Below are positions 44,401-55,930 of a stretch of 64,000 bases of DNA, one piece after another (position 1 is the first letter of the stretch; each line of letters begins with the position of its first letter). Below the pieces are notes generated by a model that saw only the letters and a program-made list of their open reading frames with translations, made no database searches and had not been told where the DNA came from. The stretch is from assembly GCA_001464715.1 (NCBI GenBank), contig LNDT01000032.1, positions 1-64,000 on the forward strand, given 5' to 3'. The DNA is from Bdellovibrionales bacterium Ga0074137 (lineage in GTDB: Bacteria > Bdellovibrionota > Bdellovibrionia > Bdellovibrionales > JAMPXM01). The position numbers and the translations under genes were made by a program.

Positions 44401-45657
44401 AAAAAACGCAAACTCGAAAAAGATTTGGCTGTCGAGCAGAACGTCATCAAGAACAACGCACTTTCGCGCTTGAAGACTCTTCTCAAGGACAAGATCACAA
44501 CAGGCGTACTCTTGAACGAAGATGGATCTCAGAAGCTTCTCTCGAAAGGTCAGTCCGTCACGGACGCCGATCTTGAGACGATTCCTTTCGAGCTTTTGAC
44601 GTACATCCCGCTTGAGCAAGATCTTGAATATCAAGTGAGCCGCGTTATCGACGGTGCACGTAACCAGCTTGACGCCGTTAAGATGGTCTTCAGCGAAAAG
44701 ATGGATCGTCTCCGAAAAGGTGACGAACTTCCCGCTGGTGTCATCAAGATGGTTAAAGTTTACGTCGCTATCAAACGTAAGCTCCAGGTCGGTGATAAAT
44801 TCGCCGGTCGCCACGGTAACAAGGGTGTCGTTTCGAAAATCATGGCTGTTGAAGATATGCCGTACCTCGCAGACGGTACAGCGGTCGACATGGTCTTGAA
44901 CCCACTCGGCGTTCCGTCTCGTATGAACATCGGTCAGATTTTGGAAGTCCACTTAGGTTGGGCCGCGCGAAACCTCGGCGAACAGCTGAAGCCGCACATC
45001 GTCCAGTTCCAAGCCGAAGCCGCTCGCAAGGCGATCAAAGATACTTTCCAAGATGAAGATATCTCGTCGGCGATCGACAAAGCGGACGACGAGTCCGTGA
45101 AGAAGATTCTGGTCACAATGCAAAACGGCGTTCATTTGGGCACACCCGTGTTCGACGGCGCTCGCGAGTCAGACGTGAAAGAGCTTCTGAAACGTGCCAA
45201 TGTTCCGACGTCGGGTCAGATGACTCTGTTCGACGGACGAACGGGCGAGCCGTTCCAGAACCAGGTGACAGTCGGCGTGATGTACATGCTGAAGCTTCAT
45301 CACTTGGTGGAAGAGAAGATTCACGCACGGTCTATCGGGCCTTATTCTCTCGTTTCGCAGCAGCCGCTGGGTGGAAAAGCTCAGTTCGGTGGTCAGCGTC
45401 TTGGAGAGATGGAAGTCTGGGCGATCGAAGCGTACGGCGCCGCTTATACTCTGCAAGAGTTCCTCACTGTGAAGTCGGATGACGTCGCAGGTCGAACGCG
45501 CATGTATGAGAGCATCGTGAAGGGCGAAAACGTCCTTGAGCCAGGTTTACCTGAGTCGTTCAACGTTCTCGTGAAGGAGCTCCAGTCGCTGGCCCTGAAC
45601 GTCGAGTTGATCGAGTCGGATATCCTGACTGACAAGCAACCTGAAGTCGAACAGTAG
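41494..45657 (+). CDS. rpoB: RNA polymerase beta subunit
   Basis: 1387 residues, slightly longer than E. coli (1342). Landmarks in order: N-terminal [22 protein letters not shown], the rifampicin-pocket region [30 protein letters not shown] (wild-type pattern with D, H and S at the usual sites), [17 protein letters not shown], the [13 protein letters not shown] catalytic lobe and C-terminal [18 protein letters not shown]. It forms half of the polymerase active cleft. An N-terminal Thr/Ser/Pro extension of about 20 residues is present. rpoC begins 14 bases downstream. Confidence 0.99.
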   Translation: MPTTTTGPSSGTPVTASNLRVRKSFAKNKQVIEIPNLIELQKSSYESFLQKDVDPDRRGEAGLNGVFKSVFPISDFNNTASLEFVSYTLEPPKYDVDECRQRGMTFAAGMKVTLRLVVFDVDEQSETRSIRDMKEQEVYLGDIPLMTANGSFIISGTERVVVSQLHRSPGVFFDHDGGKNNASGKLIYSARVIPYRGSWLDLEFDQKDLIYVRIDRRRKFPVTILLKALGYSIEQLLEYFYDLDKVVAKKGKLFREIDIERMAGQRALVDIVEPKTGEVLVKQGRRITRAVVKRVRDLDLKEIEISIDDLEGKVIARPIIDESTGEIIADANQEMTKATLERSIASGIEEFRLIFFDGLSVGPYLRNTLLVDKISTKEEALLEIYKRLRPGEPPTPEGADQYFNRLFFDPETYDLSEVGRIKINHRFSIPAAECPITHRTLTSKDILSAVKTLIDLKNGRGQIDDIDHLGNRRVRSVGELLENQYRIGLVRMERAIRERMSLQDVDTMMPHDLVNAKPVNAVLKEFFNASQLSQFMDQTNPLSEITHKRRLSALGPGGLTRDRAGFEVRDVHPTHYGRICPIETPEGPNIGLIASLATYARINNYGFIETPYRRVTNAKVAKEIEYMSALEEADHFIAEASRDVITEIKADAVTIRVNGEYVNVDKDKVTLMDVSPSQLVSIAASLIPFLEHDDANRALMGSNMQRQAVPLLRSKAPLVGTGVERLVAKDSGTSVVTQNDGIVEEVDASRVVVRRFAKGGELGANVDIYNLTKYQRTNQNTCFNQKPIVLVGDTVRKGDIIADGPSTELGELALGQNILVAFTPWMGYNFEDSILISERLIKEDTYTSIHIEEFECLARDTKLGKEEITRDIANVGEEALKDLDTSGIIRIGAEVKPGDILVGKVTPKGESQLSPEEKLLRAIFGEKAGDVRDTSLRVPAGVSGTVIDAQVYGREGAERDERLLSIIEEKKRKLEKDLAVEQNVIKNNALSRLKTLLKDKITTGVLLNEDGSQKLLSKGQSVTDADLETIPFELLTYIPLEQDLEYQVSRVIDGARNQLDAVKMVFSEKMDRLRKGDELPAGVIKMVKVYVAIKRKLQVGDKFAGRHGNKGVVSKIMAVEDMPYLADGTAVDMVLNPLGVPSRMNIGQILEVHLGWAARNLGEQLKPHIVQFQAEAARKAIKDTFQDEDISSAIDKADDESVKKILVTMQNGVHLGTPVFDGARESDVKELLKRANVPTSGQMTLFDGRTGEPFQNQVTVGVMYMLKLHHLVEEKIHARSIGPYSLVSQQPLGGKAQFGGQRLGEMEVWAIEAYGAAYTLQEFLTVKSDDVAGRTRMYESIVKGENVLEPGLPESFNVLVKELQSLALNVELIESDILTDKQPEVEQ

Positions 45658-45671
45658 AGCGGGGTAAGAAC

Positions 45672-48600
45672 GTGAAAGACTTATTAAATTTTTTCGATAA
45701 ACCACGAGATCCCTTGAGCTTCGACGCAGTTCGCGTGTCGCTCGCTTCTCCTGAGATGATTCGCAGCTGGTCGTTTGGCGAAGTTAAAAAGCCAGAGACC
45801 ATCAACTACAGAACGTTCAAGCCCGAGCGCGATGGACTTTTCTGCGCGAAGATCTTTGGACCCGTGAAGGACTACGAGTGCTTGTGCGGTAAGTACAAGC
45901 GCATGAAGTTCCGCGGCGTTATTTGCGAAAAGTGTGGCGTTGAAGTCACACAATCGAAAGTTCGTCGTGAACGCCTTGGACACATCGAGCTCGCGACACC
46001 GGTGGCCCACATCTGGTTCTTGCGATCTCTTCCTTCGCGTATCGGGAACATTCTCAATCTTTCTTTGAAAGACGTTGAGAAGGTTCTTTATTGCGAAGCG
46101 TATGTCGTGATCGATCCGATGGAGACGACGCTCGAAGAAGCTTCGGTCTTGAGCGAAGATCAGTATCAGAAAGCTCTCGACGAGCACGGCCCGAACTTCA
46201 AAGCAGGCATGGGCGGCGAAGCTGTTCGTGACCTTCTTCGCAAGATCGATCCCGAATACCTCTCGCGAAAACTTCGCCTTGAGCTTCAAGATGCGAAGTC
46301 AGAAGCGGCGATCAAGAAAATCACAAAACGTCTGAAGGTTGTTGAAGCCTTTAAATCTTCGGTGAACCGTCCCGAGTGGATGATGCTCGAAGCTCTTCCG
46401 GTGATCCCGCCGGATCTTCGTCCGCTCGTTCCGCTTGATGGCGGTCGTTTCGCGACGTCGGATCTGAACGACCTTTACCGTCGTGTTATCAACCGTAACA
46501 ACCGTTTGAAGAAGCTCCAGGAGCTCAACGCTCCGGACATCATCATTCGTAACGAGAAGCGAATGCTTCAAGAAGCGGTCGATGCACTTCTCGACAACGG
46601 TCGACGTGGAAAGACCTTCACAGGTCCTAACAAGCGTCCTCTGCGCTCTCTTTCGGATATGTTGAAAGGGAAGCAGGGTCGTTTCCGTCAGAACCTTCTC
46701 GGTAAACGAGTCGACTACTCGGGTCGTTCGGTTATCGTCGTCGGTCCTCATTTGAAGCTTCATCAGTGCGGTCTTCCAAAGAAGATGGCGCTCGAGCTCT
46801 TCAAACCCTTCGTTTACAACAAACTTGAAGAGCGCGGTCTCACTGCGACCATCAAGCAAGCAAAGAAGATGGTTGAGCAAGAAACAGTCGAAGTTTGGGA
46901 CATTCTTTCTGACGTCGTGAAAGAGCACCCGGTCATGCTGAACCGCGCTCCGACGCTTCACAGACTTGGTATCCAGGCCTTCGAACCAGTTCTTCACGAA
47001 GGAAAAGCGATCCAGCTCCACCCCCTCGTTTGTACTGCGTTCAACGCCGATTTCGACGGCGACCAGATGGCTGTTCACGTTCCGCTTTCGGTTGAAGCTC
47101 AGGTTGAAGCTCGCGTCTTGATGATGTCGACCAACAACATCTTGAGCCCCGCGAACGGAAAACCAATCATCAACCCATCGCAGGATATCGTTCTCGGCAT
47201 GTACTACATGACTCGAGTTCGTCCGGGCGCAAAGGGCACAGGCCGTGTGTTCGCGTCGGTGAACGAAGCGGTTTATGCTTTTGAGACAGGCCACATCGAG
47301 CTTCAGGCAGCGTGCAAAGTTCGCATCGCTGGAAAACTTGAAGACACTTCTGTCGGACGTTCGATCTTGAGTGATATCGTTCCTGACGAAGTTCCATTCT
47401 CGGTTGTGAACCAGGTCATGACGAAGAAGCAGCTTGCAGCGTTGATCGATACGACCTTCCGTCTGGCGGGTGGTAAGGCGACGTGCATTCTGGCTGATAA
47501 GGTTATGGAGTACGGTTTCAAGTATTCGACTCTCGCCGGAATCTCGATCTCGATCGACGACATGGTTATTCCTAAATCGAAAGCGACTCTTCTTGGAGAC
47601 GCAGATGCACAGGTCGCAGAGATCCAGCATCAGTACGACGAAGGTTTGATCACCGACGGTGAGCGATACAACAAGGTCGTGGATATCTGGGCTCAGACGG
47701 CCGACAAGGTCGCCAAAGAAATGATGGCCGAACTCGACAAAGAAGAGTTCGACACCAAAGACGGCAAAGTGACGGCGCCTTCGTTCAACCCGATCTTTAT
47801 CATGGCAGACTCGGGTGCGCGGGGTTCGCAAGCTCAGATTCGTCAGTTGGCCGGCATGCGCGGTCTTCTTGCGAAACCTTCTGGTGAAATCATCGAGACG
47901 CCGATCAAAGCGAACTTCCGTGAAGGTCTGACAGTCATTCAGTACTTCATTTCGACTCACGGAGCTCGTAAAGGTCTGGCCGATACCGCTCTTAAAACAG
48001 CGAACTCAGGGTATCTCACGCGTCGTCTGCATGACGTTGCTCAGGATGCGATCATCGTCGAGCACGACTGCGGAACATCGGATGGAATCATCATTCAGCC
48101 GCTCGTTGAAGGTGGCGAAGTCACTCAGCCTCTGAGTGACCGCATTCTTGGACGTGTTGGTGTTGAAGCGATCACTCATCCGGTCAACGGATCCGTGATC
48201 GTGCCATTCGGCGCAGAGATCAACGAAGATCAGGCGATGGCGGTTGAAAAAGCTGGTATCGAGTCTCTCTTGATTCGTTCGGTGCTAACTTGCAAAACAC
48301 GACGCGGAATTTGCGTGAAGTGCTACGGCCGAGATCTCTCGCGTGGTGCGATCGTAAATCTTGGCGAAGCGGTTGGAACAATCGCAGCGCAGTCGATCGG
48401 TGAACCTGGAACTCAGCTCACGATGCGTACATTCCACTTGGGTGGTGCGGCGTCTCGATCGGTTGAACAGTCGGTTCACACCGCTCGTCATGACGGTGTT
48501 GTTAAGTTCAAAGACGTTTCGTTCGTCATCAACAAGATCGGTAAAGCGGTTGTTATGAATCGACAGGGTGAAATGTCGCTCTTTGATTCAAACGGCGTAA

Positions 48601-49811
48601 AACGCGATACCTTCAAGCTGGTTTACGGAACGACTCTCTCGATCCTCGACAATGCGACCGTTAAAAAAGGTCAAACACTTGGCGAATGGGATCCGTACTC
48701 GAATCCGATCATTTCGGAAGTCGCGGGTACCGTGAAGTTCAACGATATCGATGAAGGTGTTACGATGACGGAACAGGTCGACCCTGTGACCGGCTTCGCT
48801 ACAAAAGTTATTATCGAATCGAAGTCGGCTGAACTTCGTCCTGCGGTCACTGTTGTTGATGCGGCTGAAAAGCCAGTCATGCTCCCGGGTCGCGAGATTC
48901 CGGCGCGAAACATCATTCCCGTGGGCGCACAGCTCTTGGTGAACGATGGACAGGAAATCACGGCCGGCGAAATGATTGCGAAGATCCACAGAGAGACATC
49001 AAAAACTCGCGATATCACGGGCGGTCTGCCACGCGTTGCGGAACTCTTCGAAGCTCGTAAGCCAAAAGAGGCTGCGATTATCTCTGAGGTCGATGGTTAT
49101 GTGACTTTCGGTAAGGACGTAAAAGGTAAACAGCGTGTGATCGTGACTCCGGAAACGGGTGACGAGGCTCGCGAGTACTTGATTCCAAAAGGTAAGCACG
49201 TTGCGGTTCGTGAAGGCGAATTCGTAAAAAAGGGCGAGCCATTGATGGATGGTCCAACGAACCCTCACGATATTCTTGCGGTCAAAGGACCAACCGAGCT
49301 TTCGGCGTACCTCGTGAACGAGATTCAGGAAGTTTACCGTCTGCAAGGTGTGGGTCTTAACGACAAGCACATCGAAGTTATCGTTCGTCAGATGCTCCGC
49401 AAGGTTCGAATCGTCGATAGCTGCGATACGAAGTTCCTCACGGGTGAGCAAGCCGAGAAGATCGAAGTCGAAGAAGAAAACGCTCGTATTGCCGCTGAAG
49501 GCGGACGTGTTGCGATCGTTGAACCTCTTCTGCTTGGTATCACGAAGGTCTCTCTCTCGACAGACTCGTGGATCTCGGCGGCTTCGTTCCAAGAGACAAC
49601 GAAAGTTCTTACGGAAGCAGCGATCAATTCGAAGACGGATTACCTCCGTGGCCTGAAGGAAAATATCATCATGGGTCGTTTGATCCCTGCTGGTACTGGT
49701 CTTGCGGCTTACAAGCGTTGGAAAATCGCTGTCGACGAAACGACGACCGAGTCAGCTTCGATGCTCCCAGGAATGGGAATGCGCTCGAACACCATGTCGG
49801 CTCAAACATAA
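45672..49811 (+). CDS. rpoC: RNA polymerase beta' subunit
   Basis: 1379 residues from GTG 45672. The N-terminal zinc site is CLCGKY...CEKCG, the active-site loop is [12 protein letters not shown] with the three catalytic Asp, and the second zinc cluster has C near [15 protein letters not shown]. The bridge-helix and trigger-loop region is recognisable ([18 protein letters not shown], then [12 protein letters not shown]). A proteobacterial-style insertion is present in the C-terminal part. With rpoB it makes the catalytic core. Double hairpins and a terminator follow. Confidence 0.99.
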   Translation: MKDLLNFFDKPRDPLSFDAVRVSLASPEMIRSWSFGEVKKPETINYRTFKPERDGLFCAKIFGPVKDYECLCGKYKRMKFRGVICEKCGVEVTQSKVRRERLGHIELATPVAHIWFLRSLPSRIGNILNLSLKDVEKVLYCEAYVVIDPMETTLEEASVLSEDQYQKALDEHGPNFKAGMGGEAVRDLLRKIDPEYLSRKLRLELQDAKSEAAIKKITKRLKVVEAFKSSVNRPEWMMLEALPVIPPDLRPLVPLDGGRFATSDLNDLYRRVINRNNRLKKLQELNAPDIIIRNEKRMLQEAVDALLDNGRRGKTFTGPNKRPLRSLSDMLKGKQGRFRQNLLGKRVDYSGRSVIVVGPHLKLHQCGLPKKMALELFKPFVYNKLEERGLTATIKQAKKMVEQETVEVWDILSDVVKEHPVMLNRAPTLHRLGIQAFEPVLHEGKAIQLHPLVCTAFNADFDGDQMAVHVPLSVEAQVEARVLMMSTNNILSPANGKPIINPSQDIVLGMYYMTRVRPGAKGTGRVFASVNEAVYAFETGHIELQAACKVRIAGKLEDTSVGRSILSDIVPDEVPFSVVNQVMTKKQLAALIDTTFRLAGGKATCILADKVMEYGFKYSTLAGISISIDDMVIPKSKATLLGDADAQVAEIQHQYDEGLITDGERYNKVVDIWAQTADKVAKEMMAELDKEEFDTKDGKVTAPSFNPIFIMADSGARGSQAQIRQLAGMRGLLAKPSGEIIETPIKANFREGLTVIQYFISTHGARKGLADTALKTANSGYLTRRLHDVAQDAIIVEHDCGTSDGIIIQPLVEGGEVTQPLSDRILGRVGVEAITHPVNGSVIVPFGAEINEDQAMAVEKAGIESLLIRSVLTCKTRRGICVKCYGRDLSRGAIVNLGEAVGTIAAQSIGEPGTQLTMRTFHLGGAASRSVEQSVHTARHDGVVKFKDVSFVINKIGKAVVMNRQGEMSLFDSNGVKRDTFKLVYGTTLSILDNATVKKGQTLGEWDPYSNPIISEVAGTVKFNDIDEGVTMTEQVDPVTGFATKVIIESKSAELRPAVTVVDAAEKPVMLPGREIPARNIIPVGAQLLVNDGQEITAGEMIAKIHRETSKTRDITGGLPRVAELFEARKPKEAAIISEVDGYVTFGKDVKGKQRVIVTPETGDEAREYLIPKGKHVAVREGEFVKKGEPLMDGPTNPHDILAVKGPTELSAYLVNEIQEVYRLQGVGLNDKHIEVIVRQMLRKVRIVDSCDTKFLTGEQAEKIEVEEENARIAAEGGRVAIVEPLLLGITKVSLSTDSWISAASFQETTKVLTEAAINSKTDYLRGLKENIIMGRLIPAGTGLAAYKRWKIAVDETTTESASMLPGMGMRSNTMSAQT

Positions 49812-49824
49812 TAAACTGAGTTTA

Positions 49825-49895
49825 TCCGGCGGCCAAAGACCGCCGGACGGGCAAAGAGAGAAGGCTCCTCCATACGTGGGGAGCCTTTTTGTTTT
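49825..49895 (+). terminator. rpoBC terminator
   Basis: A perfect stem TCCGGCGG/CCGCCGGA (49825-49847) is followed by a second stem GGCTCCTC/GGGGAGCC (49863-49885) with TTTTTGTTTTT after it. The second is a standard intrinsic terminator. Confidence 0.85.
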
Positions 49896-50156
49896 TGGCG
49901 GCGCATCTCCCGCTTCTAGAGGGGGTCTCGACCTTCGAAGCCAAGGGCGGCAAGCCGTTGAAAGTTTGCGGAGGAAAATCGAAGGCTCCATCGTGATCGG
50001 CGGACTTTTCGAACTTCGAAGGTGAAGTCTTTCGCAGTAAAGAATCGCGTGTAGATTCTCTAATCCAAACATCCCTTTTTCAATCCAGGTTTTCTTGGGT
50101 TCGAGAGCTGACGTTTGGAGTAATCCTCGGTCGTCTGGGCATTCCGAGGGGTTGGG
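49896..50156 (+). other. Spacer after rpoC
   Basis: 260 bases with no gene or strong repeat that I can see. The next gene uses a GTG start behind a G-rich site. Confidence 0.4.
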
Positions 50157-51308
50157 GTGAAAACAAGCGCCGTTCTATTTTTCGTTTCAGTTTTGTTCGC
50201 CGGCCTATTGCCGTCGCAAGATGGCGGCGCTGCGACGGGCCCGGCGTGTGAGTCGCTTTTTGTCGAATCGATAGTACCCAGCGAAGATGTCGAAGGACCG
50301 CTCCTAGTTCTTTACGAAGTGCTTCGAACAGCCCAGGGTCGAAGCGTCAGTGACGCCGGCGAAAAAGCACTAGTTCCCTATGTGATGAGCCTGAGCCGAA
50401 GTTATTTCGACAAAAATGAAATTCGTTACACCGAGGTTTTACGAACGGTTCCTCCGTCACAAACGCTCCGTCGGGTGTTTCTCTTGGAGGCGGACCAGAA
50501 CTCTTTGGTTGGGAGGATGGTGCAACAGTTCAAGCACCGATATCCAAGTCACGAGGTTATCTACAACCCACTTCTGATGTTGGATGGTCTTTCGGCGGGC
50601 ATATACAAAAACAAGTTTGTCATCGCTTCGCCTATTATTTTGATGCGTCCGGACCTCAGCCTGGATGTCCTTCTGCATGAGCTCTCTCATCTGAAGCTTC
50701 AAAACCGAATCGGAATGGTTTCGACAGATGGTCCACCGATTCCCTCAGTAGGACGAAGGCGAAAGAGTGTTTATAGCGAGTTCCAGTCCTTCGACGAACC
50801 GCTCTCGTATGAAATTTCGCTTCGAATTAAACTGAGGTCCTTGCGGGCCGCGCTGCGAGAGCGCACACGCGACAAAATCGACTTTTATGTCGACGAAGTA
50901 AGAAGTATCGCCCTTGATATCCTTGAAACGTCCGGTCGAAATATTTGGGTCGCGGCCCAGATTCGTTCACAGGGCGAAGAGCTGCCGGCGAATGTCCTGA
51001 ACGGCGAGAATTCGGGATACGTGATTGAGACTGTCCTCCCGACAGAAGGTGGCGCCTTCTATACGCGGATGCCAGTCTCTGAACTCGCATTGAAATCGGG
51101 GACTGTCGATGAGGTCCGTCTGAGGCTCTACGCAAAGGTCGAATCCGAGGGCAGGGCGCGGCTTCGTCACTTCCGCAAGTTTTCGGGCGCTGCTGCTGGA
51201 TTGGATCCAAAGGCAAATTTTGAAGCCCTAGAAAGGCAGACGACCAAGCTTTGGCAGTTGTTTGTTGAGCGTCCTCGATTTAATTCACCAACGACTATCG
51301 ATAAGTAA
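50157..51308 (+). CDS. Exported HExxH zinc metallopeptidase-like protein
   Basis: 383 residues from GTG 50157. A signal peptide covers 1 to about 26 (cleavage near GAA-TG). The zinc motif H174-E-L-S-H178 sits in a hydrophobic helix (LDVLLHELSHLKLQ), and a Glu-rich helix YSEFQSFDEPLSYE some 40 residues later offers a third ligand, as in gluzincin-type enzymes. The rest is unassigned. Predicted periplasmic or secreted hydrolase; substrate unknown. It separates rpoC from rpsL, which are often adjacent. Confidence 0.6.
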   Translation: MKTSAVLFFVSVLFAGLLPSQDGGAATGPACESLFVESIVPSEDVEGPLLVLYEVLRTAQGRSVSDAGEKALVPYVMSLSRSYFDKNEIRYTEVLRTVPPSQTLRRVFLLEADQNSLVGRMVQQFKHRYPSHEVIYNPLLMLDGLSAGIYKNKFVIASPIILMRPDLSLDVLLHELSHLKLQNRIGMVSTDGPPIPSVGRRRKSVYSEFQSFDEPLSYEISLRIKLRSLRAALRERTRDKIDFYVDEVRSIALDILETSGRNIWVAAQIRSQGEELPANVLNGENSGYVIETVLPTEGGAFYTRMPVSELALKSGTVDEVRLRLYAKVESEGRARLRHFRKFSGAAAGLDPKANFEALERQTTKLWQLFVERPRFNSPTTIDK

Positions 51309-51382
51309 GCTCAGGCCTAGATGAAGCCTGAGGCCTCGCCTCCTGCAGCCGCCCGTCGAAACGGGAATTTAAAACCTAAACC

Positions 51383-51412
51383 TTGACGGGGACGTCTTGA
51401 GCCCCGTAAAAC
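51383..51412 (+). promoter_or_regulatory. Candidate promoter of the rpsL-rpsG-fusA group
   Basis: TTGACG (51383-51388) and TAAAAC (51407-51412) are 18 bases apart, about 140 bases before rpsL. The spacer contains a CGGGG/CCCCG stem. A further hairpin CTCAGGC/GCCTGAG (51310-51332) closes the upstream gene without a T-run. Confidence 0.4.
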
Positions 51413-51553
51413 GTTCGCTCCTCTGTTAAATATCGGCTCGTAGGAGTCGTTCATTTTCTACAGATCGGGCGCAGTTCTTGGCCGTTGTGGTCTTGAAATG
51501 CAGTAAACCCTGCCATTCCGTTCGTCTGGAATGTGACAGAGAAAGGTTGAAGA

Positions 51554-51928
51554 ATGCCGACGATTAACCAACTTATCCGCAAAGCGCGGGAAGTTCAGAA
51601 AAACAAAACGGCCTCGCCAGCTCTTGAGAGCTGCCCGCAGCGCCGTGGCGTTTGTACTCGTGTGTACACGACGACTCCAAAGAAGCCGAACTCGGCTCTT
51701 CGAAAAGTTGCTCGCGTGCGTCTCTCTAACGGTTACGAAGTTACTTCGTACATCCCAGGCGTTGGCCACAACCTTCAAGAGCACAGTGTGGTCTTGATCC
51801 GTGGTGGTCGAGTTAAGGATTTACCAGGTGTTCGCTACCACATCGTTCGCGGAACTCTTGATACTCAAGGTGTTAACGGACGTCTCGTCTCTCGTTCTAA
51901 ATACGGAACGAAAAGACCAAAGAAATAA
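51554..51928 (+). CDS. rpsL: 30S ribosomal protein S12
   Basis: 124 residues. Conserved [18 protein letters not shown] holds the Lys of the streptomycin site in its wild-type form, and [17 protein letters not shown] holds the second. S12 lies at the decoding centre. rpsG follows nine bases later. Confidence 0.99.
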   Translation: MPTINQLIRKAREVQKNKTASPALESCPQRRGVCTRVYTTTPKKPNSALRKVARVRLSNGYEVTSYIPGVGHNLQEHSVVLIRGGRVKDLPGVRYHIVRGTLDTQGVNGRLVSRSKYGTKRPKK

Positions 51929-51937
51929 GGAGGACTC

Positions 51938-52411
51938 ATGTCACGTCGTCGTCGAGTACACAAACGAGAGATCCTCCCGGATCCAATCTATAGCGATATC
52001 GTCATTACGAAGTTCGTAAACAAAATGATGTACGGTGGAAAAAAATCGACCGCACAAGCCATTTTTTACGGAGCTTTGGACGAGCTCAAAACTAAAATCA
52101 CTGAAGAAGAACCGTTGATGGTTTTCCGCAAGGCCCTCGAGAACACCAAGCCGCAGATCGAAGTGCGATCTCGCCGCGTTGGTGGAGCGACTTACCAGGT
52201 TCCCGTCGATGTTCGTCCGTCGCGCCGAGTGGCTCTGGCCATGAAGTGGCTGATCGACTACTCGCGCGAGCGCGGTGAAAAAGACATGGGTAAGCGCCTT
52301 GCTGGCGAGCTTATCGATGCCTACAACAACCGTGGTAACGCGATTAAGAAAAAAGAAGACGTTCACCGTATGGCAGAAGCGAACAAGGCTTTCTCGCACT
52401 ACAACTGGTGA
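51938..52411 (+). CDS. rpsG: 30S ribosomal protein S7
   Basis: 157 residues with [35 protein letters not shown] and [19 protein letters not shown]7 starts assembly of the 30S head and in many bacteria represses its own operon. AGGAGG precedes the ATG. A 364-base repeat-bearing spacer separates it from fusA. Confidence 0.98.
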   Translation: MSRRRRVHKREILPDPIYSDIVITKFVNKMMYGGKKSTAQAIFYGALDELKTKITEEEPLMVFRKALENTKPQIEVRSRRVGGATYQVPVDVRPSRRVALAMKWLIDYSRERGEKDMGKRLAGELIDAYNNRGNAIKKKEDVHRMAEANKAFSHYNW

Positions 52412-52414
52412 TGG

Positions 52415-52544
52415 CGGACCTTCGGTCCGACTGGTGATCTAAAACCTCTGGTCCAACTGGTAACAGTGGACCTCGGGTCATTTTCGCTGCGGACCTTTGG
52501 TCCGATGACGGGCGCCACCTGGAAACAGGGCGCCCGATTGTTTA
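52415..52544 (+). terminator. Hairpin series after rpsG, possible attenuator
   Basis: CGGACC-TTC-GGTCCG (52415-52429), CGGACC-TTT-GGTCCG (52490-52504) and GGGCGCC/GGCGCCC (52510-52535). Only the last has a weak T-containing tail (ATTGTTT), so termination is uncertain. Confidence 0.4.
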
Positions 52545-52672
52545 ATTGCTTCGGCTCCGCCTTCGCGGTCGCTCGCAAGTTTGCTCGCTTATTCTGTTTA
52601 ATTGCTTCGGCTCCGCCTGCGCGGTCGCTCGCAAGCATGCTCGCTTATTCCATTAAATGCTTCGGCTCCGCG
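52539..52672 (+). repeat. 56-base tandem repeat upstream of fusA
   Basis: Units at 52539-52594 and 52595-52650, and a partial copy at 52651-52672. Core features are TTGCTTCGGCTCCGCC followed by CGGTCGCTCGCAAG and GCTCGCTTATTC. A related array lies after fusA. Confidence 0.9.
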
Positions 52673-52775
52673 TTTATTGGGGTTTCCAGGTTCTGGAAAC
52701 TTAGGTATCGTCGAAATCGGAACGGGCCGAAGCTCTTGTCTTTTAAGAGATCTGAGGTTCCAGGAGATATTCACC

Positions 52776-54920
52776 GTGAGCGACAAAAGCGATAGTACCG
52801 CCCCCTCGGATCCTCTCAACGTCAATCCGACGGCATATCAAGGCCTTCAGTCGCTTCATCTCATGCGAAATATCGGCATCATGGCTCACATCGATGCCGG
52901 CAAAACGACAACAACCGAGCGAATCTTGTTCTACACCGGGAAATCCCACCGCATGGGCGAAGTTCATGACGGCGACACCGTCATGGACTGGATGGAGCAG
53001 GAGCAAGAACGCGGAATCACAATCACATCCGCCGCCACAAGCTGCGCCTGGAAAAACTACCGAATCAATATCATCGATACTCCGGGGCACGTAGATTTCA
53101 CGATTGAAGTTGAGCGATCGCTTCGCGTCCTCGATGGTGCTGTCGCCGTTTTTGATGGTGTGAATGGTGTCGAGCCGCAATCGGAAACCGTGTGGCGACA
53201 AGCTGACCGTTATAAAGTTCCTCGCATCTGTTTCATCAATAAAATGGATCGCGTTGGCGCCAACTTTCACGGAAGCGTCGATACTCTGATCGAGCGCCTT
53301 GAGGCGAATCCGGTTTGTATCCAGATTCCCATCGGTGCAGAAGACCGCTTTCAGGGCGTGGTCGATCTCATTTCAATGAAAGCAATTTTGTGGCCAGACT
53401 CTGGGGCGGGCGACAAAATGGAAATCACCGATATTCCATCGGAGCTTTTAGCAGAAGCAAAGTCGTACCGTGAAAAGCTTCTCGATAAAGTCACCGAAGT
53501 CGACGATGCGTTGGCCGATAAATATTTGATGGGTGAAGAGATCTCGGAAGCTGAAATTGTTGCGGCCCTTCGCAAAGGAACTGTCGGGATGAAGTTCTTC
53601 CCGGTTCTTTGCGGCGCAGCTTTTAAGAAAAAAGGTGTTCAACCTTTGCTCGATGCGGTTCTCCGCTATTTGCCAAGCCCACTCGACGTTCCCCCGATGT
53701 TTGGAAAAGATCCGTTGAAAGAAGACCGCGAGATCGAGTGTCCCACCGATTGGGAAGCGAACCTTGCGGCCCTCTCATTTAAAATTGCGAGCGATCCGTT
53801 CGCGGGCGCTCTTACTTACGTGAGAATTTATTCGGGCATTTTGAAAGTGGGCGATCAAGTCTTCAATCCTCGCGAGCAGAAGAAAGAGCGAATTCAGCGC
53901 TTGGTTCGTATGCATGCCAATTCGCGCGAAGAAATCCAGGAACTAAAAGCCGGTGATATCGGCGCCGTCGTTGGTCTCAAATTCGCGGCGACCGGAGACA
54001 CGCTTTGCCATGTCTCGCACGCGGTGGTGCTTGAGTCGATTCAGTTACCTGAGCCAGTGATTGCCGTCGCGATCGAAGCGAAATCGTCTGCGGACCAAGA
54101 TAAGATGATGGCCGGTCTTCAGCGTCTTGAAAGAGAAGACCCCTCATGCCGACTGCGCGTTGATGCCGACACGGGGCAAACGCTTCTCGCGGGAATGGGC
54201 GAGCTTCACCTTGAGATTTTGATCGACCGTCTTCTCCGCGAATATAAAATTCAAGCGAACGTCGGGCAGCCTCAGGTCAGTTATCGTGAGACGATTTCTA
54301 AGTCTGCGCGGGCCGACGCACGTGTCGAGCGAGTGATCGCAGGTGAGAGCCAATTTGGCCATGCCGTGATCGAAGTGAAACCAGGTGCTACCGGTTCAGG
54401 ATTTAAGTTCACAAATCTTTTGGCTCCTGCGGCTCTTCCAAAAACAATGAGCGATCCGATCGAACAGGGAATCCGCGAGTCTCTTGAGAACGGAGTTCTT
54501 GCCGGTTTCCTAACGACCGATCTTGAAGTGAAGCTTGTCGGTGCTGAGTACAATCAAGAAACTGGGTCCGAGATGGCTTACAAGGTGGCCGGAGCGAATG
54601 CTTTTCGGGAAGCGGCTCGAAAAGCGGAGCCTCAGCTTCTTGAGCCCGTCTTTAAAGTCGAAGTGACCACCCCTGATGAGTTCATGGGTGGAGTGATTGG
54701 CGACCTCAATGCACGAAGAGGAAAAGTCCTGTCGATGACGGCAAAAGTGGGCCGTCAGGTCGTCGACGCAGAAGCTCCGCTTGCAGCGATGTTTGGTTAT
54801 GCGACGGATTTGCGCTCGATGACCCAGGGAAGAGGAACTTTTTCCATGGAGTTTAAGCAGTTCTCGCTGACGCCACCAAAGGTCGCCCATGAGATCCTCC
54901 AAAAGCTAGGCCGCGTTTAG
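52776..54920 (+). CDS. fusA: Elongation factor G
   Basis: 714 residues from GTG 52776, nine bases after AGGAG; the open frame reaches back to 52602 but that part is the repeat array. G1 [15 protein letters not shown], switch 1 [13 protein letters not shown]3 DTPGHVDFT and G4 NKMDRVGA are intact, with domains II-V following and a normal C-terminus ([18 protein letters not shown]). It drives translocation and, with RRF, recycling. A 25-residue Ser/Asp-rich N-terminal stretch precedes the G domain. Base composition matches its neighbours. Confidence 0.98.
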   Translation: MSDKSDSTAPSDPLNVNPTAYQGLQSLHLMRNIGIMAHIDAGKTTTTERILFYTGKSHRMGEVHDGDTVMDWMEQEQERGITITSAATSCAWKNYRINIIDTPGHVDFTIEVERSLRVLDGAVAVFDGVNGVEPQSETVWRQADRYKVPRICFINKMDRVGANFHGSVDTLIERLEANPVCIQIPIGAEDRFQGVVDLISMKAILWPDSGAGDKMEITDIPSELLAEAKSYREKLLDKVTEVDDALADKYLMGEEISEAEIVAALRKGTVGMKFFPVLCGAAFKKKGVQPLLDAVLRYLPSPLDVPPMFGKDPLKEDREIECPTDWEANLAALSFKIASDPFAGALTYVRIYSGILKVGDQVFNPREQKKERIQRLVRMHANSREEIQELKAGDIGAVVGLKFAATGDTLCHVSHAVVLESIQLPEPVIAVAIEAKSSADQDKMMAGLQRLEREDPSCRLRVDADTGQTLLAGMGELHLEILIDRLLREYKIQANVGQPQVSYRETISKSARADARVERVIAGESQFGHAVIEVKPGATGSGFKFTNLLAPAALPKTMSDPIEQGIRESLENGVLAGFLTTDLEVKLVGAEYNQETGSEMAYKVAGANAFREAARKAEPQLLEPVFKVEVTTPDEFMGGVIGDLNARRGKVLSMTAKVGRQVVDAEAPLAAMFGYATDLRSMTQGRGTFSMEFKQFSLTPPKVAHEILQKLGRV

Positions 54921-54923
54921 ACA

Positions 54924-55070
54924 ATTGCTCCGGCTCCGCCTGCGTGCTCGCTCGGTTTAAACGTTGCCGGTTCCACCGGCACCGTCGCTCGCAGACGTGC
55001 TCGCTCGGTTTTAATGGTGCCGGTTCCACCGGCACCGTCGCTCGCAGACGTGCTCGCTTATTCTTTCAAT
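54924..55070 (+). repeat. 53-base tandem repeat downstream of fusA
   Basis: Full units at 54965-55017 and 55018-55070 share TGCCGGTTCCACCGGCACCG and CGCTCGCAGACGTGCTCGCT. A shorter unit (54924-54964) with CCGGCTCCGCCTGCG links them to the array before fusA. Each full unit contains the stem GCCGGT/ACCGGC. Confidence 0.9.
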
Positions 55071-55108
55071 AGTTCCGGCTCATCGCTGAAATTAATTTGG
55101 GAATTATT

Positions 55109-55138
55109 TTGACAAGGGATGGCTGGCAAACGCATACT
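55109..55138 (+). promoter_or_regulatory. Candidate S10-operon promoter
   Basis: A consensus -35 TTGACA (55109-55114) and CATACT (55133-55138, 4 of 6) are 18 bases apart, with A/T-rich sequence just upstream. It would give a leader of about 410 bases before rpsJ. Confidence 0.55.
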
Positions 55139-55557
55139 CTGCGCCTTGACCAGCCCTCAACGCGGGCGAACGCGGTTTTATCGATCTTTGAGACGACTTA
55201 AAAGTCGTCTCGCGCTCGAAAAAACTGCGCGATTCTGAAGGGATAGCGGATTTTCGATTGATGCCAGTGGCAGGTTCTTAAAGAACCCTCTCCATGATGG
55301 CCGAAGCCGGAAGCACGAAATAGCCAACAAGAGTCGAAATCTTGGGAAGACGTAAGTGACGGCCTGATAGACGAAACATCGTCGATGCAGGGAACGCACT
55401 GAAACTCCCCAGGGGCGGGAACCTTTTCTCCTGCATCAACCGCGAAGTCGTATGGTTTGGATTAATGTTCGACTGAAGTATTGCCGGCCGTAGGGGTTTG
55501 GTAGGGTGGCGACCCGAAGAAGAGAATGGTCGCACCACTTGGAAAGGGATTTAGATC
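55139..55557 (+). promoter_or_regulatory. Structured leader of the S10 operon
   Basis: No gene is seen. Stems: GAGACGACTT/AAGTCGTCTC (55190-55211), GGTTCTT/AAGAACC (55273-55287) and a long-range pair GATGCAGG/CCTGCATC (55384-55437) enclosing CCCC/GGGG. In enteric bacteria L4 binds such a leader to repress the operon; whether that holds here is inference. Confidence 0.5.
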
Positions 55558-55875
55558 ATGCAGAGTCAGAAGATTCGCATCCGTCTGAAAGCGTTCGATC
55601 ACAGACTTCTCGATCAATCGACGAGAGAGATCGTTGAAACCGCGCGCCGAACAGGTGCTCGTGTTGCCGGTCCGATTCCGCTTCCGACGCGAATCAATCG
55701 TTACACAGTTCTTCGTTCTCCTCACGTCGACAAAAAATCGCGCGAGCAGTTCGAGATTCGTACACATAAGCGAATGCTGGATATTCTTGAGCCGACACAA
55801 CAGACCGTGGATCAGCTGATGAAGCTCGATCTCTCCGCGGGCGTCGATGTCGAAATCAAGTTGTCTCAGAGCTAG
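55558..55875 (+). CDS. rpsJ: 30S ribosomal protein S10
   Basis: 105 residues; [46 protein letters not shown]-type core (loop that binds NusB/NusG) and HKRMLDIL. First gene of the S10 string. AAAGGGA precedes the ATG. Confidence 0.98.
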   Translation: MQSQKIRIRLKAFDHRLLDQSTREIVETARRTGARVAGPIPLPTRINRYTVLRSPHVDKKSREQFEIRTHKRMLDILEPTQQTVDQLMKLDLSAGVDVEIKLSQS

Positions 55876-55930
55876 GATTTAGTTTTTTAATGCACGGTTT
55901 TTTCGAAAACTGTTTTTAGGAGTGATGGAA

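Noticed and set aside
46299-47960. A 553-codon open frame antisense to rpoC
   Set aside because: Same reason: a shadow of a highly expressed gene, with no ribosome site or recognisable motif.
52602-52775. An N-terminal extension of EF-G of 58 residues
   Set aside because: The added codons translate the tandem repeat and precede the AGGAG ribosome site serving GTG 52776.
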